Shown: positions 47,051 through 58,674, numbered from the stretch's first letter. The stretch: 64,000 nt of DNA from Setophaga petechia (GCA_024362935.1 JANCRA010000067.1:2359921-2423920), one strand, 5' to 3'. Notes: generated from the sequence alone by a model not told the origin. Program-made: numbers and translations.

Positions 47051-47718
47051 TGTCCTGGATTGCCAAGCAAATTGTATTCTGTTTGCCATCTGGATGGCAG
47101 TTGGCTTCTGTTCAGTGGGCAGTTTGCCTTATCTCTCTCTCTGAATGATCACAATCACTCCTCCCTCCACGGGGACATCTGCTGATAACAGCCATTGAAT
47201 GTCACTGCATGGCTGATAAGGACTACAGCATCCCATGGGAGATGTGAGCCCAGAGGGAGGAGTCAAGCATTCCTACCTGGATAGAATCTGGAGATTCTGG
47301 AACACCAGCACAGCTTCTCCACTGGATTTCCCAGAGGAACAGCAGCTGCCTCTTCCACTGGATCTTCAGAGGAAGAATCCATCCTCCTCTACAGGATCCC
47401 TGCTCCAGCAGAACCACCCCTGACACTGCAGGAGGGCTGAGCCACAATTCCAATGGGACTGCCACCAACACCCTGACCCACAGGGTGTCAGGTTGGGTTC
47501 TGGCTCTGGCAGTGTTGTTTTGGTTTACTGCATTGTTTATTTTATCTTTTTATTTTCTTCCCTAATAAAGAACTGTTATTCCTACTCTCATATCTTTGCC
47601 TGAGAGCCCCCCCTTAATTTCAAATTCATAAAAATTCAGAGGGAGGGGGTTTACATTATCCATTTCAGGGGAGGTTCCTGCCTTCCTTAGCAGACACCTG
47701 TCTTTTCAAACCAAGACA
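47051..47718 (+). mobile_element. Solo LTR, family E (ERVL-like)
   Basis: Starts TGTCCTGGATTGCC and ends CAAACCAAGACA, with TGTC(C/T)T...AAGACA terminal inversion. Flanks are GTGAT (47046-47050) and GTTAT (47719-47723), a 5-bp duplication with one mismatch. Near the 3' end is CCTAATAAAGAACTGTTATTC (poly(A) signal). Alignable along its length with 61650-62338. A 5-bp duplication with TGT...ACA ends points to ERVL (class III). No internal region is present. Confidence 0.85.
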
Positions 47719-47723
47719 GTTAT

Positions 47724-48779
47724 CTTTATAAAATGCTGAGAAAAGAAGATAACAAGTGCTACTGGAAAACACCTGTCTGTTAAGCACAGCAAGAAGAGCA
47801 CACTTGGTAGAAGGTGTAGGAGAATGACAAAAATGAAGTGTTCATGCTTATAATCCTTGTTTAAAAAAAAAAAAAAAAAAAAAACAAAACAACAACACAA
47901 AAGAGCTAAAATAACACCAACCCCCAAACCATCATGACTATTTAGAGTTCCGAGAATTCTGCTTTTGACAAAACAGTGAATGACAGGAACCAAAGTTGCC
48001 AAAGCTTGAATTAATGAGTGTCTGGAGTTTCAGCCTTTATTCAGCCTCATTTTTTACTTCTAATGCAAGAAGTTGAATTTTAGCTGGGGAGCTGAAGTAC
48101 AGCTTCCTTCCAGGAAAGCAAAAGTGGTAATCAGATCAGTTTGTCACTGATAAAGCTGTGAACCCTTGGCACAAAGACTCTCTGTGAGACACTCAGGCTC
48201 TTTCTCTGCCTCAGGTCAAAGGCTGTTGCCTGATGCTCATCAGTTACTTCACCTCCATGTACTCCATTCTCCCAGCTGTGATAATGGGAATGATGGGATA
48301 TACAGTGTGTCATTCACAAGCTTTGTGGTTCATGTACGGGAAGGGCTGTCTGTGTTTTTTTACTTCCTTACTGGGGCAAAAGAGGTTGATTTTGTTCCTT
48401 TCAAAAATACAGGTTTTCAAAGTGACAGATGGCCTCACTATTGTCAGTTGTCAGAGGCTTTTGATCAGCAGTGAAGCAGAAGAAATGTATAATGGATTTA
48501 TCAGGTGTTCTCTAAAAAGCCTCAGCAGAGTAAGACTTCTTGATCAAAAGCACAAAGGAAAATATCACTTTTTTTTTTTTTAATGCACGTGTGACTCTTC
48601 ACAGACATGAAAAATGTGGGCTGTTCTGCAAAATGAACTTCATCTTTTCAAGAGGGGTACAAATTTTCAAGGTTGTGCTTCTTATTGAAGATTATGAAGT
48701 GTCAATCAAACAAAAATCACTAAAAAATGCTTCCTTATCAGGGAAAAACACCTGAGTCAGTCACTCCTGCAGTTCCTCA
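47724..48779. other. Gene-free stretch with A-run
   Basis: A-run of 22 bases at 47863-47884. Frames reach 116 codons (48233-48583, plus), without motifs. Confidence 0.45.
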
Positions 48780-49040
48780 TAGAATCATGGAATGGCTTAG
48801 GTTGGAAGGGACCTTCAAGATCACCACATTCCAATCCCCTGCCATGAGCAGGGACACTTTCCACTATCCCACATTGCTCTCAGTCCTGTCCAGCCTGGCC
48901 TTGGGCACTTCCAGGGATCCAGGGGCAGCCACAGCTGCTCTGGGCACCCTGCTCCAGGGTCTCCCCACCCTCACAGGGAAGAATTTATTCTTAATCTCTA
49001 TTTTAAACCTATTCACTTTCAGTTTAAAGCCATTAAAGCC
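48780..49040 (-). mobile_element. CR1 LINE 3' fragment
   Basis: Minus-strand CR1: AGAATCATGGAATGGCTTAG, GGTTGGAAGGGACCTTCAAG, CCTGCCATGAGCAGGGACAC, GGCCTTGGGCACTTCCAGGG, GGGGCAGCCACAGCTGCTCT, CTCCCCACCCTCACAGGGAA. It is one of the least diverged copies here. Confidence 0.95.
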
Positions 49041-49591
49041 ATTAACTTTATTTTTTTTCCTTTGCTTTGACCTTTCCAACACAGTTTTTGTACTTGATGC
49101 TGGTGCCTAGCATGAGGCTGCCATCATCCCCCAAACCCCAGCTCAGGAGATCAGATTTGTTGGGTATTTCCTAACATACACAAATTATGAACAGAGCATC
49201 AAGAAGAGAAAAGCTCACAGCAAATATTTCTTGGCTGACACACATTGTGCAGAGCAAGGGTCCATTCTCTACCAGGTCAAAGATTAATGCACTCATGACT
49301 CTAAAAGTGCCTGCTGGCATGGATGTTTGCCTCTTTGTCCTGTTGATTTGCCATCTTTCAGTTCTCTGTTTCTTCCCTGATGGTTTTAATATCTCCTCAT
49401 GTCCATCATTTTGTGTCCTGGAATGCCTATGCACCACTGGCTCAAAAATGTAACTTCTATCACATGGCTTTAACACACAGACCTCCTCACACATCTCAAA
49501 ATCATGTTCCCAGCATCTGCTGCACCAAACTGGGCTAAATGGGGTCACACAGGCTGTGGGTTACAAGAGAAGGGATTTGGGGAGTTTATCC
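49041..49591. other. Gene-free stretch before the tandem array
   Basis: Contains a 125-codon minus frame (49171-49548) with no motif recognised. Nothing repetitive. Confidence 0.45.
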
Positions 49592-51207
49592 AGCTCTAAC
49601 TGGACACAGCTCTGACTGAAAAACCGAGTTTCAGAATTTACTACATGTTGGAAGAAGAGCTGACTGGTTTCCTCAAACCCTAGAGTGTTTAGATTACCAG
49701 AACCTACAGGAAATGGACTTCAGAAGATTAAAGTTAGTCATGCACAAAGAGTTCATCAGACATTTGAAAGCAAGGCTCTTAATCATCTTTCAAGAACTAC
49801 AAAACAAAATGAAAAAACCAAAAAACAAAATTAGATCAAAAAGAAGAGGATATTAGTAATTCTCAAAAATCCATCTCACTTTCCACTGAAATAATATAAT
49901 GTATAATATAAAATATATAATATAATATATACTAGAATATAAAAATAATATGATCTGGAAAATTATATCAATAGAATCTACAATCAGAATAACCCAGGAT
50001 GATGTTCCAGCAAAGCTCTAACTGGACACAGCTCTGACTGAAAAACTGAGTTTCCCAATATACTACATGTTGGAAGAAGAGGCTGACTGGTTTCCTCAAG
50101 GCCTAGAGTGTTTAGATTACCAGAACCTACAGGAAATGGACTTCAGAAGATTAAAGTTAGTCATGCACAAAGAGTTGATCAGAAGAAAACACATTTGAAA
50201 GCAAGGCTCTTAATCATCTTTCAAGAACTACAAAATAAAATGAAACAACCAAAAAACAAAATTAGATCAAAAAGAAGAGGATATTAGTAATTCTCAGAAA
50301 TTCTGTTCACTTTCCACTGAAATAATATAATATATACTAGAATATAGAAATAATATTACATGAAAAATTATATCAATAGAATCTACAATCAGAATAACCC
50401 AGGATGATGTTCCAGCAAAGCTCTAACTGGACACAGCTCTGACTGAAAAACTGAGTTTCCCAATATACTACATGTTGGAAGAAGAGGCTGACTGGTTTCC
50501 TCAAACCCTAGAGTGTTTAAATTACCAGAACCTACAGGAAATGGACTTCAGAAGATTAAAATTAGTCATGCACAAACAGTTCATCAGAAGAAAACACATT
50601 TGAAAGCAAGGCTCTTAATCATCTTTCAAGAACTACAAAACAAAATGAAACAACCAAAAAACAAAATTAGATCAAAAAGAAGAGGATATTAGTAATTCTC
50701 AGAAATTCTGTTCACTTTCCACTGAAATAATATAATATATAATATAATATATACTAGAATATAAAAATAATATGATCTGGAAAATTATATCAATAGAATC
50801 TACAATCAGAATAACCCAGGATGATGTTCCAGCAAAGCTCTAACTGGACACAGCTCTGACTGAAAAACCGAGTTTCAGAATTTACTACATGTTGGAAGAA
50901 GAGGCTGACTGGTTTCCTCAAGGCCTAGAGTGTTTAGATTACCAGAACCTACAGGAAATGGACTTCAGAAGATTAAAGTTAGTCATGCACAAACAGTTGA
51001 TCAGAAGAAAACACATTTGAAAGCAAGGCTCTTAATCATCTTTCAAGAACTACAAAATAAAATGAAACAACCAAAAAACAAAATTAGATCAAAAAGAAGA
51101 GGGTATTAGTAATTCTCAAAAAGCCAGTTCACTTTCCACTGAATCTGAAAAAATTACATCAATACAATTTGCAATCAGAATAACCCAGGATGAAGTTCCA
51201 GCAAAGC
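49592..51207. repeat. Four-unit tandem repeat, 372-422 bp units, ABAB variants
   Basis: Units begin AGCTCTAACTGGACACAGCT at 49592, 50014, 50419 and 50836; the last ends near 51207. Shared blocks include CTACATGTTGGAAGAAGAG, CCAGAACCTACAGGAAATGG, ACTTCAGAAGATTAAA, AAAGCAAGGCTCTTAATCAT and CAGAATAACCCAGGATGA. Unit length varies mainly in an internal AT-rich segment, which is largely missing in unit 4. Diagnostic variants alternate: units 1 and 3 share CAGTTC/GAGTTC-type and CAAACCCTAGAG states, while units 2 and 4 share GTTGATCAG and CAAGGCCTAGAG. No long frame crosses the units. Not a known satellite to me. Confidence 0.96.
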
Positions 51208-51394
51208 AATGAAGAGCATCTGATCTGATCTGATTCCTGCCAAGGATGTGCTCATAAATAAATGCAGAAGTGGTGGCATAAATCTCTCATGAATGTCCAA
51301 AACAGGATTGTTAGCACCCAAACCTAAGCAAAAAATGTACAGAGTGCCTGACATCTCAGCAGGACCTGTTCAGGGCAGAGAGTGAGAAACAGAA

Positions 51395-51487
51395 AAAACT
51401 CCTTACAATCAAGAATTGATTGACTTTTAGGAGGAAATTCATCTCCTTGAGGGTGGTGAGGACTTGGCACAGGCTGCCCAGAGGAGC
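51395..51487 (+). mobile_element. CR1 internal relic
   Basis: Plus strand AGAAACAGAAAAAACTCC ... GGAGGAAATTCATCTCCTTG, GAGGGTGGTGAGGACTTGGC, ACAGGCTGCCCAGAGGAGC. It matches the CR1 segment around GGTGAGGCCCTGGCACAGG but lacks the 3' end. Confidence 0.75.
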
Positions 51488-52418
51488 ATTTTACTCACCA
51501 AAAAAACATAATCCAGAGGAAACTGTCTAAAAAATTAGCAAAACTTGAAGAGAATGACTGAGGACTTACAAAATTAAGGATCACAAGCACTAAATGAACC
51601 CTTTCACAAGATTAATATATCCCCTATTTGTGTTTAGGAACCCCTGAGAAGCACAGCACTTGTTCTGCTCCTCTTTCTTGATTCATACATTCCCTTCTGG
51701 TTTAGTTTTTATTATTATTATTATTAGTTTAGGTTTGGGGTTTTTTGTTTTATTTTTTGATTGTTTGTTTGGGTTTATTGTTGTTTTTATGGGGTGTTTT
51801 TAAGGGAGAAGTAATTCATGTATGACACCTAATATTCTGTGTATAGAGAATGTCTCAGTATCATTTTCGACAAGCAATTAATGGAGAAGATTAATCATCT
51901 GTGGGTCTGGAACAAAACTGAAATATGAAAGAAATTATGAGGAACTAAAAAAAAAAAAAGGGTAAAAATAAAGGTTTTATGCTCAGCTTTTTTAAACCCC
52001 TGTGGTTCCTCTGACTGGATAATACAGGGAGCTGTTCCATGCTCCTTCCTATGAGTAGGTACTGAGGGAAAAACTACCACCCTGGAGATTCTTGTCATAA
52101 TTTCTCTGACAAAACTTGCTTATCCATAGCTGAATCAGCAGAGATAACAGCTCCACAGTTGCTCCTGTGAAGATTTTGATAACAGCTCAAAGCTTCCTCA
52201 TGAGGAACTTATTTGTGGCTGAGTGATTGTCGGGATAGAGCAGAATGCTGTCCTCTGATAAGCAGCCTATAGTGGTAAAAAAAATTTCAGGGAAAAGTGA
52301 GTGCTTTGTGTTTTTAAACAGTGGTTGGAAAGAACAAATGGGAAAAAAAAAAAGTGGGATTTTAATAAATTTATTGGGATAAATTTAGCCATATTGCACT
52401 GGAGAGGTCATCATCATT

Positions 52419-52475
52419 GAATCATGAAACAGCTTGGGTTGGAAGGGACCTTAGGGAATGTCTGGTTCCAGCTTT
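52419..52475 (-). mobile_element. CR1 3' tail relic
   Basis: GAATCATGAAACAGCTTGGG followed by TTGGAAGGGACCTTAGGGAA is the reverse complement of the final ~55 bp of CR1. Confidence 0.8.
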
Positions 52476-52760
52476 TCAACTGGACAAGAATTTACAATCA
52501 GTGGTGACCTGGCCTGTGATATTGATGGTTTTACAATAAATATCTAATATCAGGCTAATCATACACTGAAATGGTTGTTCTGCTAAGGGAGTAATTGAAG
52601 TCCAGGTGGCTACACTGGAGGTGAAAATTTTTACTCTGTGGAGATGTGAAGGAAGACGAACCTCAGCCTTAATGCCCTGAATGACTAATCCAGCAGGAAG
52701 GCACTTCCCACCCTGAACTGCCCAGGGAAGTTGTTTTCCGAGGCTGTCTGGGAAATGAAA

Positions 52761-52761
<1 letters not shown>

Positions 52762-52835
<74 letters not shown>

Positions 52836-53436
52836 GAAGAAGAAGAAGAAGAAGAAGTTGTAATATAGTATTATAGTATATATATATATATATATATATA
52901 TATACTATATATATATATTATACATTATTTTATATATATATAATATATTATACATTATTTTATATATATATTATATAGTAAGATAATAATTAATATAATA
53001 ATATAAAAGTAGTTATCACTATATATCAATATCTAGAACAGATTAATAAACAATAATTATATAAATTTATAATAACTAATTAAATAATAATATATACATA
53101 TTTATATGTATATATGCATATATATATATGTAACTGTATATATGTATTATTATAATGTTTGCATAAAAATAATATAAATTCTATATATTTATATAAATAT
53201 ATATATTTATATAAATATAAATTTATCTCTATATATATTGTTCATTATATAAATATGAAATTATATGCATTATAATGTATATATTAATATGCATACTGAT
53301 ACATATTAATATGTTTATTAATGTATATATATATATTAATGTATAGTGTAATGTACTAGAAATTATATACATAATGATATATGTATATATACATATATGG
53401 ATATGCATACATATAATATATAATATATTCTATAAA

Positions 53437-53498
<62 letters not shown>
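52762..53498. repeat. AT-rich region bracketed by two (AAT)n arrays
   Basis: (ATA/AAT)n at about 52762-52835 runs into (AGA)n at 52834-52857, then (TA)n at about 52876-52903, about 540 bp of AT-only sequence with many ATAT palindromes, and a second (AAT)n at about 53440-53498. GC content in the middle is very low. The 72-codon frame with a polyasparagine run is an artefact of (AAT)n. Confidence 0.95.
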
Positions 53499-53499
<1 letters not shown>

Positions 53500-55230
53500 C
53501 CTCAGAACACTGAACCTGAAGAGGCTGCCCTGATGGAGAGGCTCACTCAGGGATGGCTGTGCACAGCCCCTGGTGGTTTTGTGCTCAGCTGATCAATGGT
53601 AGCTGTGTGCTTTGGAGGGGGCAATATCTCAACTCCAGCTGTGCTGCTTGGCTGCAGAGATGGAGCAGCTGATCTGCTCCCAGGGATTGTCTTCATTCTC
53701 TCAGAAATATCAGCAAGACAAAACCAGGAATTCTCCTGTTACCTTTGGGGATTTCTCCTTACGGGATATGGAGGGGTTTGGGCATGGAAGGTGGGAGTGA
53801 GGCACAAAAAGCAACACCAGTGAATTTTACTTGCTAATGTAACATAACCTTAACCCCTTTACATAAATTCCATGTGTGGAGGCAGTGGGTGAATCCACAG
53901 CTAACCCAAAGTATTTTTGGTGATTAACTGATTTCCAAAAAGATTCTTACCCTGTGGTTGTCTCACTCCCTCCTCTGGCCTCCTGTGGAGCACCCAGCAT
54001 AGAAATTGTTCTCTGCCTCAAAATCTGTCTGCTTTGGTGATTAAAACAACACTTACAGTTAGAAAACCTGCACAATTCTTGTGGATGTGTCATTTAACTC
54101 AGTCCTGCCTCCAAAGACAAAATTTATCCTGTTTCTGGAGAAAATGAGAAATTGTGGGAGATAATGGTCTTGAAAGCATCTTCTTGCCTAACCTAAATAT
54201 TCCCAGAATACTACAGGAAAATTCAGGAGGCAAATTTGAAAACTCACATTACTTGTGACCACCAGAATGAAAGAGCTTGGTTTAGAGAGTTGAAATACTT
54301 GCTGAAATTTGCATTCTTTTTTAATTCATCATCTATTCACATGGGAAATTTACATACATTTGTCTTCCCATAAATGCAATTCCCTACAGTGTTTTTGCAA
54401 CTTCTTTCACCTCTCTCCCTTTTCTGATCCTTTATTTACCCCTCAAGAATCTCAAATACCAACATCATAGAGGTTCTTTAAGACTGAAACAAAGATTCAG
54501 GGTAAAAAACTCAATAAAGTCAGTGACATAAATAAAAAAAAACTTGGAGACAAATCCCTTTGAAAAATCAGAAAGATAGAGAGAAACCTGGTTTTCACTC
54601 AATGCTGGGTTTCATTTTGGAAATGTAAAGGTGAACAAAAAGTTGTCCAGATCTAAAATAAGCCATTAGCAAAGTGCACATGCCCTCCAAACATTTGCTG
54701 GGTAAACAATTTTTCAAGCTGAGAAGAAGAGGCTGAATTCAGAGATTTACAGATTTGGATAAACTTCAGGCAAAAGTGAACTTCCATAATCCAAATTATT
54801 CATGATTCATCTGCAATGCTGGTATGGCTACATTATGTTTGCTTCTGAAATTTGTTCTTTTTAGTGCTGGCTTTCACTACACTGAATTTCTCAATCCACC
54901 CTGTATCTCTTTCAAACCTAACATATTTTTCTTGTCTGTGCCTCAGCATCTCACAACATGTTCTCTTTTCAGCTGCTACATTTCAATTCCACATCTGAAT
55001 TTATGGTCCATTGTTTCCTTTTGACCTTTCTGCTTGGACACTGAAGATCTCTGTGCTGCAGATCCTCCTTGTGAGTCAACAGCAGCATGGAATAAAGGTC
55101 AGCTCAGTGATGCAGGCTCCTCTCCTCCTCAGAGAGCAGTCTGCTCTGATGGAGATTCCCTTTGGGATGACAGATCCACTCCAGGTGTAGTGCTGGAGAG
55201 GCTGGAACCAGCAGCTCTTTCTGAATTATT
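53499..55230. other. Gene-free stretch
   Basis: No repeat recognised. The 53500-53820 part is GC-richer, with frames of 60-75 codons and no motif. Confidence 0.5.
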
Positions 55231-55236
55231 GATTCC

Positions 55237-55846
55237 TGCCCGATCCGGCTGCTGTCTCTGCTCGGGCACGCGCAGGATGGTTCGGGGCAGCCCGTGGATC
55301 AAAGGACGAGTCTGGACCCTTCGATATTTCGGTCTTCAAATTGTTTATTATTTCTTATCTTACAAAGTTTTCCTCTCTCCCAGCCAGGATCTGACCAGCA
55401 AGGCAGCCAAGGGCACTCTGACCACCCATGGGGCGGTCGTGTCTTTTTATAATAAAAACTACGTACATCAGATTTACTTTTTATCCCAAATACCTTTCAC
55501 CCTTGTTAACAAGTGCACCTTCACCACAAACCAATCCCCAAGTGCCAGCACCACCACAGGAGATGGACAACAAGAAGAAGAAAGAAGAAGCACGAGACAC
55601 GCCCTGATTCCTCCATCTTGTCTCCATAACCCCCCTGTACCAAAATCCCAAAATGCATATTTCACCCTGTAAATGTGTGATCCCTCCACCACTCAAACTC
55701 CAGTGACTTCCATGTCCTCACACACATCCCTAGAAGGGTCAAAGTCCAGCCACCAAGAATGCCTGGCAACATTCCAGGACCTCCGAGCCCCCCAAGGGTT
55801 CTCCCACTGACTCTGGACATTCGGAGCGATGTGCTGAGCTCCCACA
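55237..55846 (-). mobile_element. Solo LTR, family D, CpG-rich copy
   Basis: Exact 6-bp duplication GATTCC (55231-55236 and 55847-55852). Plus-strand start TGCCCGATCCGGCTG and end GAGCTCCCACA, so in sense it is TGTGGGAGCTC...GGGCA. At 610 bp it matches the 609 bp relative at 17097-17705. The AATAATAAACAATTTG poly(A) context is on the minus strand (plus about 55336-55352). It keeps about 18 CpGs, against about two in the relative. The 212-codon plus frame (55034-55672) starts outside the LTR and crosses its edge, so it is not a viral gene. Confidence 0.9.
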
Positions 55847-55852
55847 GATTCC

Positions 55853-56057
55853 CATCGTGTTTCTCCCTGGAAAGAGCATTTTTCACATGTGCAGCAAGGC
55901 TGAGCTGGCCATCAGCTCCTCAGGGATGCAGCATTTATCCCAAAGGCAAGAAGCAGGATCAGTGCTCTGGGTAGCTGAGCCTGTAAGAGCAGTAAATTCA
56001 TCACCCTTTCTCGTGTTCCCATGTGGGTCGTTTGTGCCATCAGCTCTCTGGGGTCTC
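55853..56057. other. Interval between LTR and CR1
   Basis: Unassigned 205 bp. The plus frame through here (55857-56486) continues into CR1 and is not a gene. Confidence 0.4.
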
Positions 56058-56553
56058 CTACACAGGAAGGACCTGGAGCTGCTGGAGCAACTCCAGAGGA
56101 GGCACCAGGATGATCAGAGCAGCTCTGCTGGGAGGAAAAGGCTGAGGGAAATGGGATTGCTCAACCAATCCCAGCCCAAGCCTGGAAAAAAGGAGCTTGG
56201 GTTGTTTAGCCTGGAGAAAAGGAGACTCAGGGCTGCCCCCATCACTCTGCAGCTCCTGAAAGGTGCCTGTGCTCAGCTGGGGCTGGGCTCTTTCTGCAGC
56301 AGCACTGACACAACCAGAGCACACAGCCTCCAGCTGCACCAAGGGAAACACAGGTTGGAGAGCAGGAAAAAGTTTATTACAGAAAGGGTGATAAAGTTCT
56401 GGAATGGCTGCCCAGGGAGGTGGTGGAGTCCCCATCCCTGGGTGTGTTTAACAAAGCCTGGATGTGGCACTGGGGGCCAGGGGTGAGTTGAGCTGTTGGG
56501 GCTGGGTTGGACTCGATGATTTTAAGGTCTCTTCCAACCCTGAGAATTCTGTG
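56058..56553 (+). mobile_element. CR1 LINE 3' fragment (about 495 bp)
   Basis: Plus-strand CR1: GACCTGGAGCTGCTGGAGCA, CTCCAGAGGAGGCACCAGGA, GTTTAGCCTGGAGAAAAGGA, AGTTCTGGAATGGCTGCCCA, CCTGGGTGTGTTTAACAAAG and GGTTGGACTCGATGATTTTA to the tail GAGAATTCTGTGA. Same subfamily as 1085-1570. The 209-codon plus and 125-codon minus frames are remnants or shadows of CR1 ORF2. Confidence 0.96.
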
Positions 56554-56940
56554 AAAAAAGAAGCTTTGGGGTGACCTTGTTGTGGCCTTCCAATGCCTAA
56601 AATGGAGCCTGCACAGAAGAGGGACAGTTTACAAGAATATGGAATGACAGGACAAGGGGGAATAGCTTCAAACTGAAAGAGAGGAGGTTTAGATTAGATA
56701 TTGAGAATAAATTCTTCCCTGTGAGGGTGGGGAGACCCTGGGACAGGTGCCCAGAGAAATGGGGATCCTGCCCCAGGATCCCTGGAAGTATCTGAGGCCA
56801 GGTCGGATGGGGCTTGGAGCAACCTGGGACAGTGGAAGGTGTCCCTGCCCATGGCAGGGGTTAGAACTGGATGATCTTTAAGGTCCCTCCCAACTCAGGG
56901 CATTCCATGATTTTACGACTCTTCTATGATTCTGTGAATC
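56554..56940 (+). mobile_element. CR1 LINE 3' fragment, second in tandem
   Basis: Starts directly after the tail of the previous CR1: GAAGCTTTGGGGTGACCTTG, GTGGCCTTCCAATGCCTAAA, GGAATGACAGGACAAGGGGG, TTAGATTAGATATTGAGAAT, CCTGTGAGGGTGGGGAGACC, GGATCCCTGGAAGTATCTGA, GGGCTTGGAGCAACCTGGGA and tail CTTCTATGATTCTGTGA. It is a different subfamily from its left neighbour, so two insertions are implied. Confidence 0.96.
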
Positions 56941-57155
56941 AATGATCACAACTGTTAGAAATTCTTCAGGGCAATTCTTTCAGCACATCAAAAATAAGTG
57001 GACTCTGCATGGGGCTCCATCACATCAGAATGCTCCTCTTGTCCTGAAATACAAAGTAAAAGATTAAAAAATTAACAGTAGTACCAGGCTCTTGTCTCTC
57101 TGTACTAATTTTTCTACTAACTGTGATGTCTGCCTTGCCTAAACACAGCAGAATC
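56941..57155. other. Interval between CR1 copies
   Basis: Nothing recognised. Confidence 0.4.
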
Positions 57156-57378
57156 AAGGAACCACAGAATATCCTGACCTGGAATGGACCCACAGGGATC
57201 AGCAAGTCCAACCCCTGCTCCTGCACAGGAAAACATGAAAAATCTCACCCTGTGCTTGAGAGAGGTGTCCAAGGGCTCCTTGATTTCTGTCAGGCTTGGT
57301 GCTGTGACCACCTGCCTTGGGAGATTTTCCAGGGTGAATCTTTTCCTAATATGCCACCTAAACCTTCCCTGACAGGGC
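57156..57378 (-). mobile_element. CR1 LINE 3' fragment
   Basis: Minus-strand CR1: AACCACAGAATATCCTGACC tail, GGAATGGACCCACAGGGATC, CAAGTCCAACCCCTGCTCCT, then GTGTCCAAGGGCTCCTTGAT, CTTGGTGCTGTGACCACCTG and AACCTTCCCTGACAGGGC. It matches the subfamily whose 3' end reads 'GATCCTTGTGGGTCCATTCC'. Confidence 0.92.
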
Positions 57379-58472
57379 TTAATGCCATGTGGAATTTATG
57401 GCTGAGTACAGACAGGTTTCTGACCTTCACAATTAATTTTCGCCCTCTCCTTCTATTGCTAAGTGAATCTTTGTTGTCACTTCTTCACTGTTTCATTGAT
57501 TGCTATTTCACCTTTCACTTTTCCTATTCCCCTCCATGCTATAAGGCAAGAACATCATACTTTTTCCATTTCATATTTTTCCCTCTGTTTGGTCCAGATG
57601 GAGAATTTCATAGCAATCCTAAATGACACAGGAAACAGTTCTGCCTGACTGACTCAGTCTTTGCATAACAGGAGCTGTACTGGGAATCTTCACTTTAGTG
57701 CATAATTGTGGTAATCCAAAGGCATTCTCAGCAATGTGTATTTTCTTGTGTAGGAAACACACTTGAAGCTGTTGATTGATGCACTTAGAATTGCTTCATG
57801 CACCATCTGTATCCATCTGTGCACGCTTGAACACTGTTTAAAACCCTCACTCCATCACCAGTACATTAGAGAGAAGTGGTATTTCTGTTAATAGAGGGTA
57901 TTAATAAATATCAAATGATGTCTCACTTCATTCAACCCTATCAAATACATTCATTGTATGATCCATTGAAAATTAGAGAAATCTCACTAAACGTGTGTTA
58001 ATGCTTCAAGCACCAACTCCCATCATTCTCACTAAAATTATTGCACAGGATGACAGACTTGTTTGGGGAAAAAAAATCAAGAAGTAGCAGTGAAAAACCT
58101 AATGATTAAAAAACTGAAAGCATTTCTGGAAAGAGAAATGTTTAGCAGTTTTTCTCCTCTTTTTTATATACCTATTTTGGTCTAACAGGGAATTTGACCA
58201 AAACCTTTGAAAGTCATCTCAAAAATCCATACAGAAATATTCTTCAAACAGAACCCTTTTAACCCAGGCCTTCTCATTTACATAATAATTTGCATAAATC
58301 CCAGAACATACCAGGGATGCTTTCTTTCACTAATTATCAGTTCCTTGCCAGTGAACATAGGCATCTGGGATTTTGGTAGGAATATAATGACTTTAAAATC
58401 ATTACAAATACAAAATGATTTTAAATATAGCCTGCCCTAACAGAGATCCTCAGAAACTTGCTGGCATCTCAC
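57379..58472. other. Gene-free stretch
   Basis: AT-rich, with nothing recognised. The 167-codon frame at 57123-57626 begins inside CR1 and has no motif in its unique part. Confidence 0.5.
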
Positions 58473-58674
58473 ACAGAATCACAGAATCATAAAACCATGG
58501 AATCATAGAGTCATAGAATTGTGGAATTACAGAATCATAGAGTCATAGAATCATGGAATTATAGAGTCATAGAGTCACTGAGTTATAGAATCATAGTCAT
58601 AGAGTCATAGAAAAATGGAGTAATAGAGTAACACAGTCATAGAGTTACAGAGTTATAGAATCATGGAATTATAG
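58473..58674 (-). repeat. Expanded CR1-tail octamer array
   Basis: About 200 bp of degenerate octamers, mostly AGAATCAT, AGAGTCAT, AGAATTAT and related words (reverse complement ATTCTATG/ATGATTCT). This is the tail repeat of CR1, normally two to four units, here roughly 25 units in reverse orientation. No minus-strand CR1 body is attached. A plus-strand CR1 begins at its right edge. Confidence 0.93.

Larger units (their letters stand above)
51208..52760. other. Gene-free stretch with small CR1 relics
   Basis: Contains the CR1 relics at 51395-51487 and 52419-52475 and a T/G-rich tract at about 51706-51800 (ATT)n, then TTTG/GTTT words. Frames are short. Confidence 0.5.

Noticed and set aside
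53374..53592. Polyasparagine protein
   Set aside because: The asparagine run is the translation of the (AAT)n array; no gene context.
55034..55672. 212-codon plus-strand frame
   Set aside because: Begins in unique DNA and crosses the left boundary of a minus-strand LTR, so it cannot be a conserved gene or a viral gene. The openness comes from GC-rich LTR sequence.
55857..56486. 209-codon plus-strand frame
   Set aside because: Mostly the 3' end of CR1 ORF2 in a truncated copy. No reverse transcriptase core and no start context.
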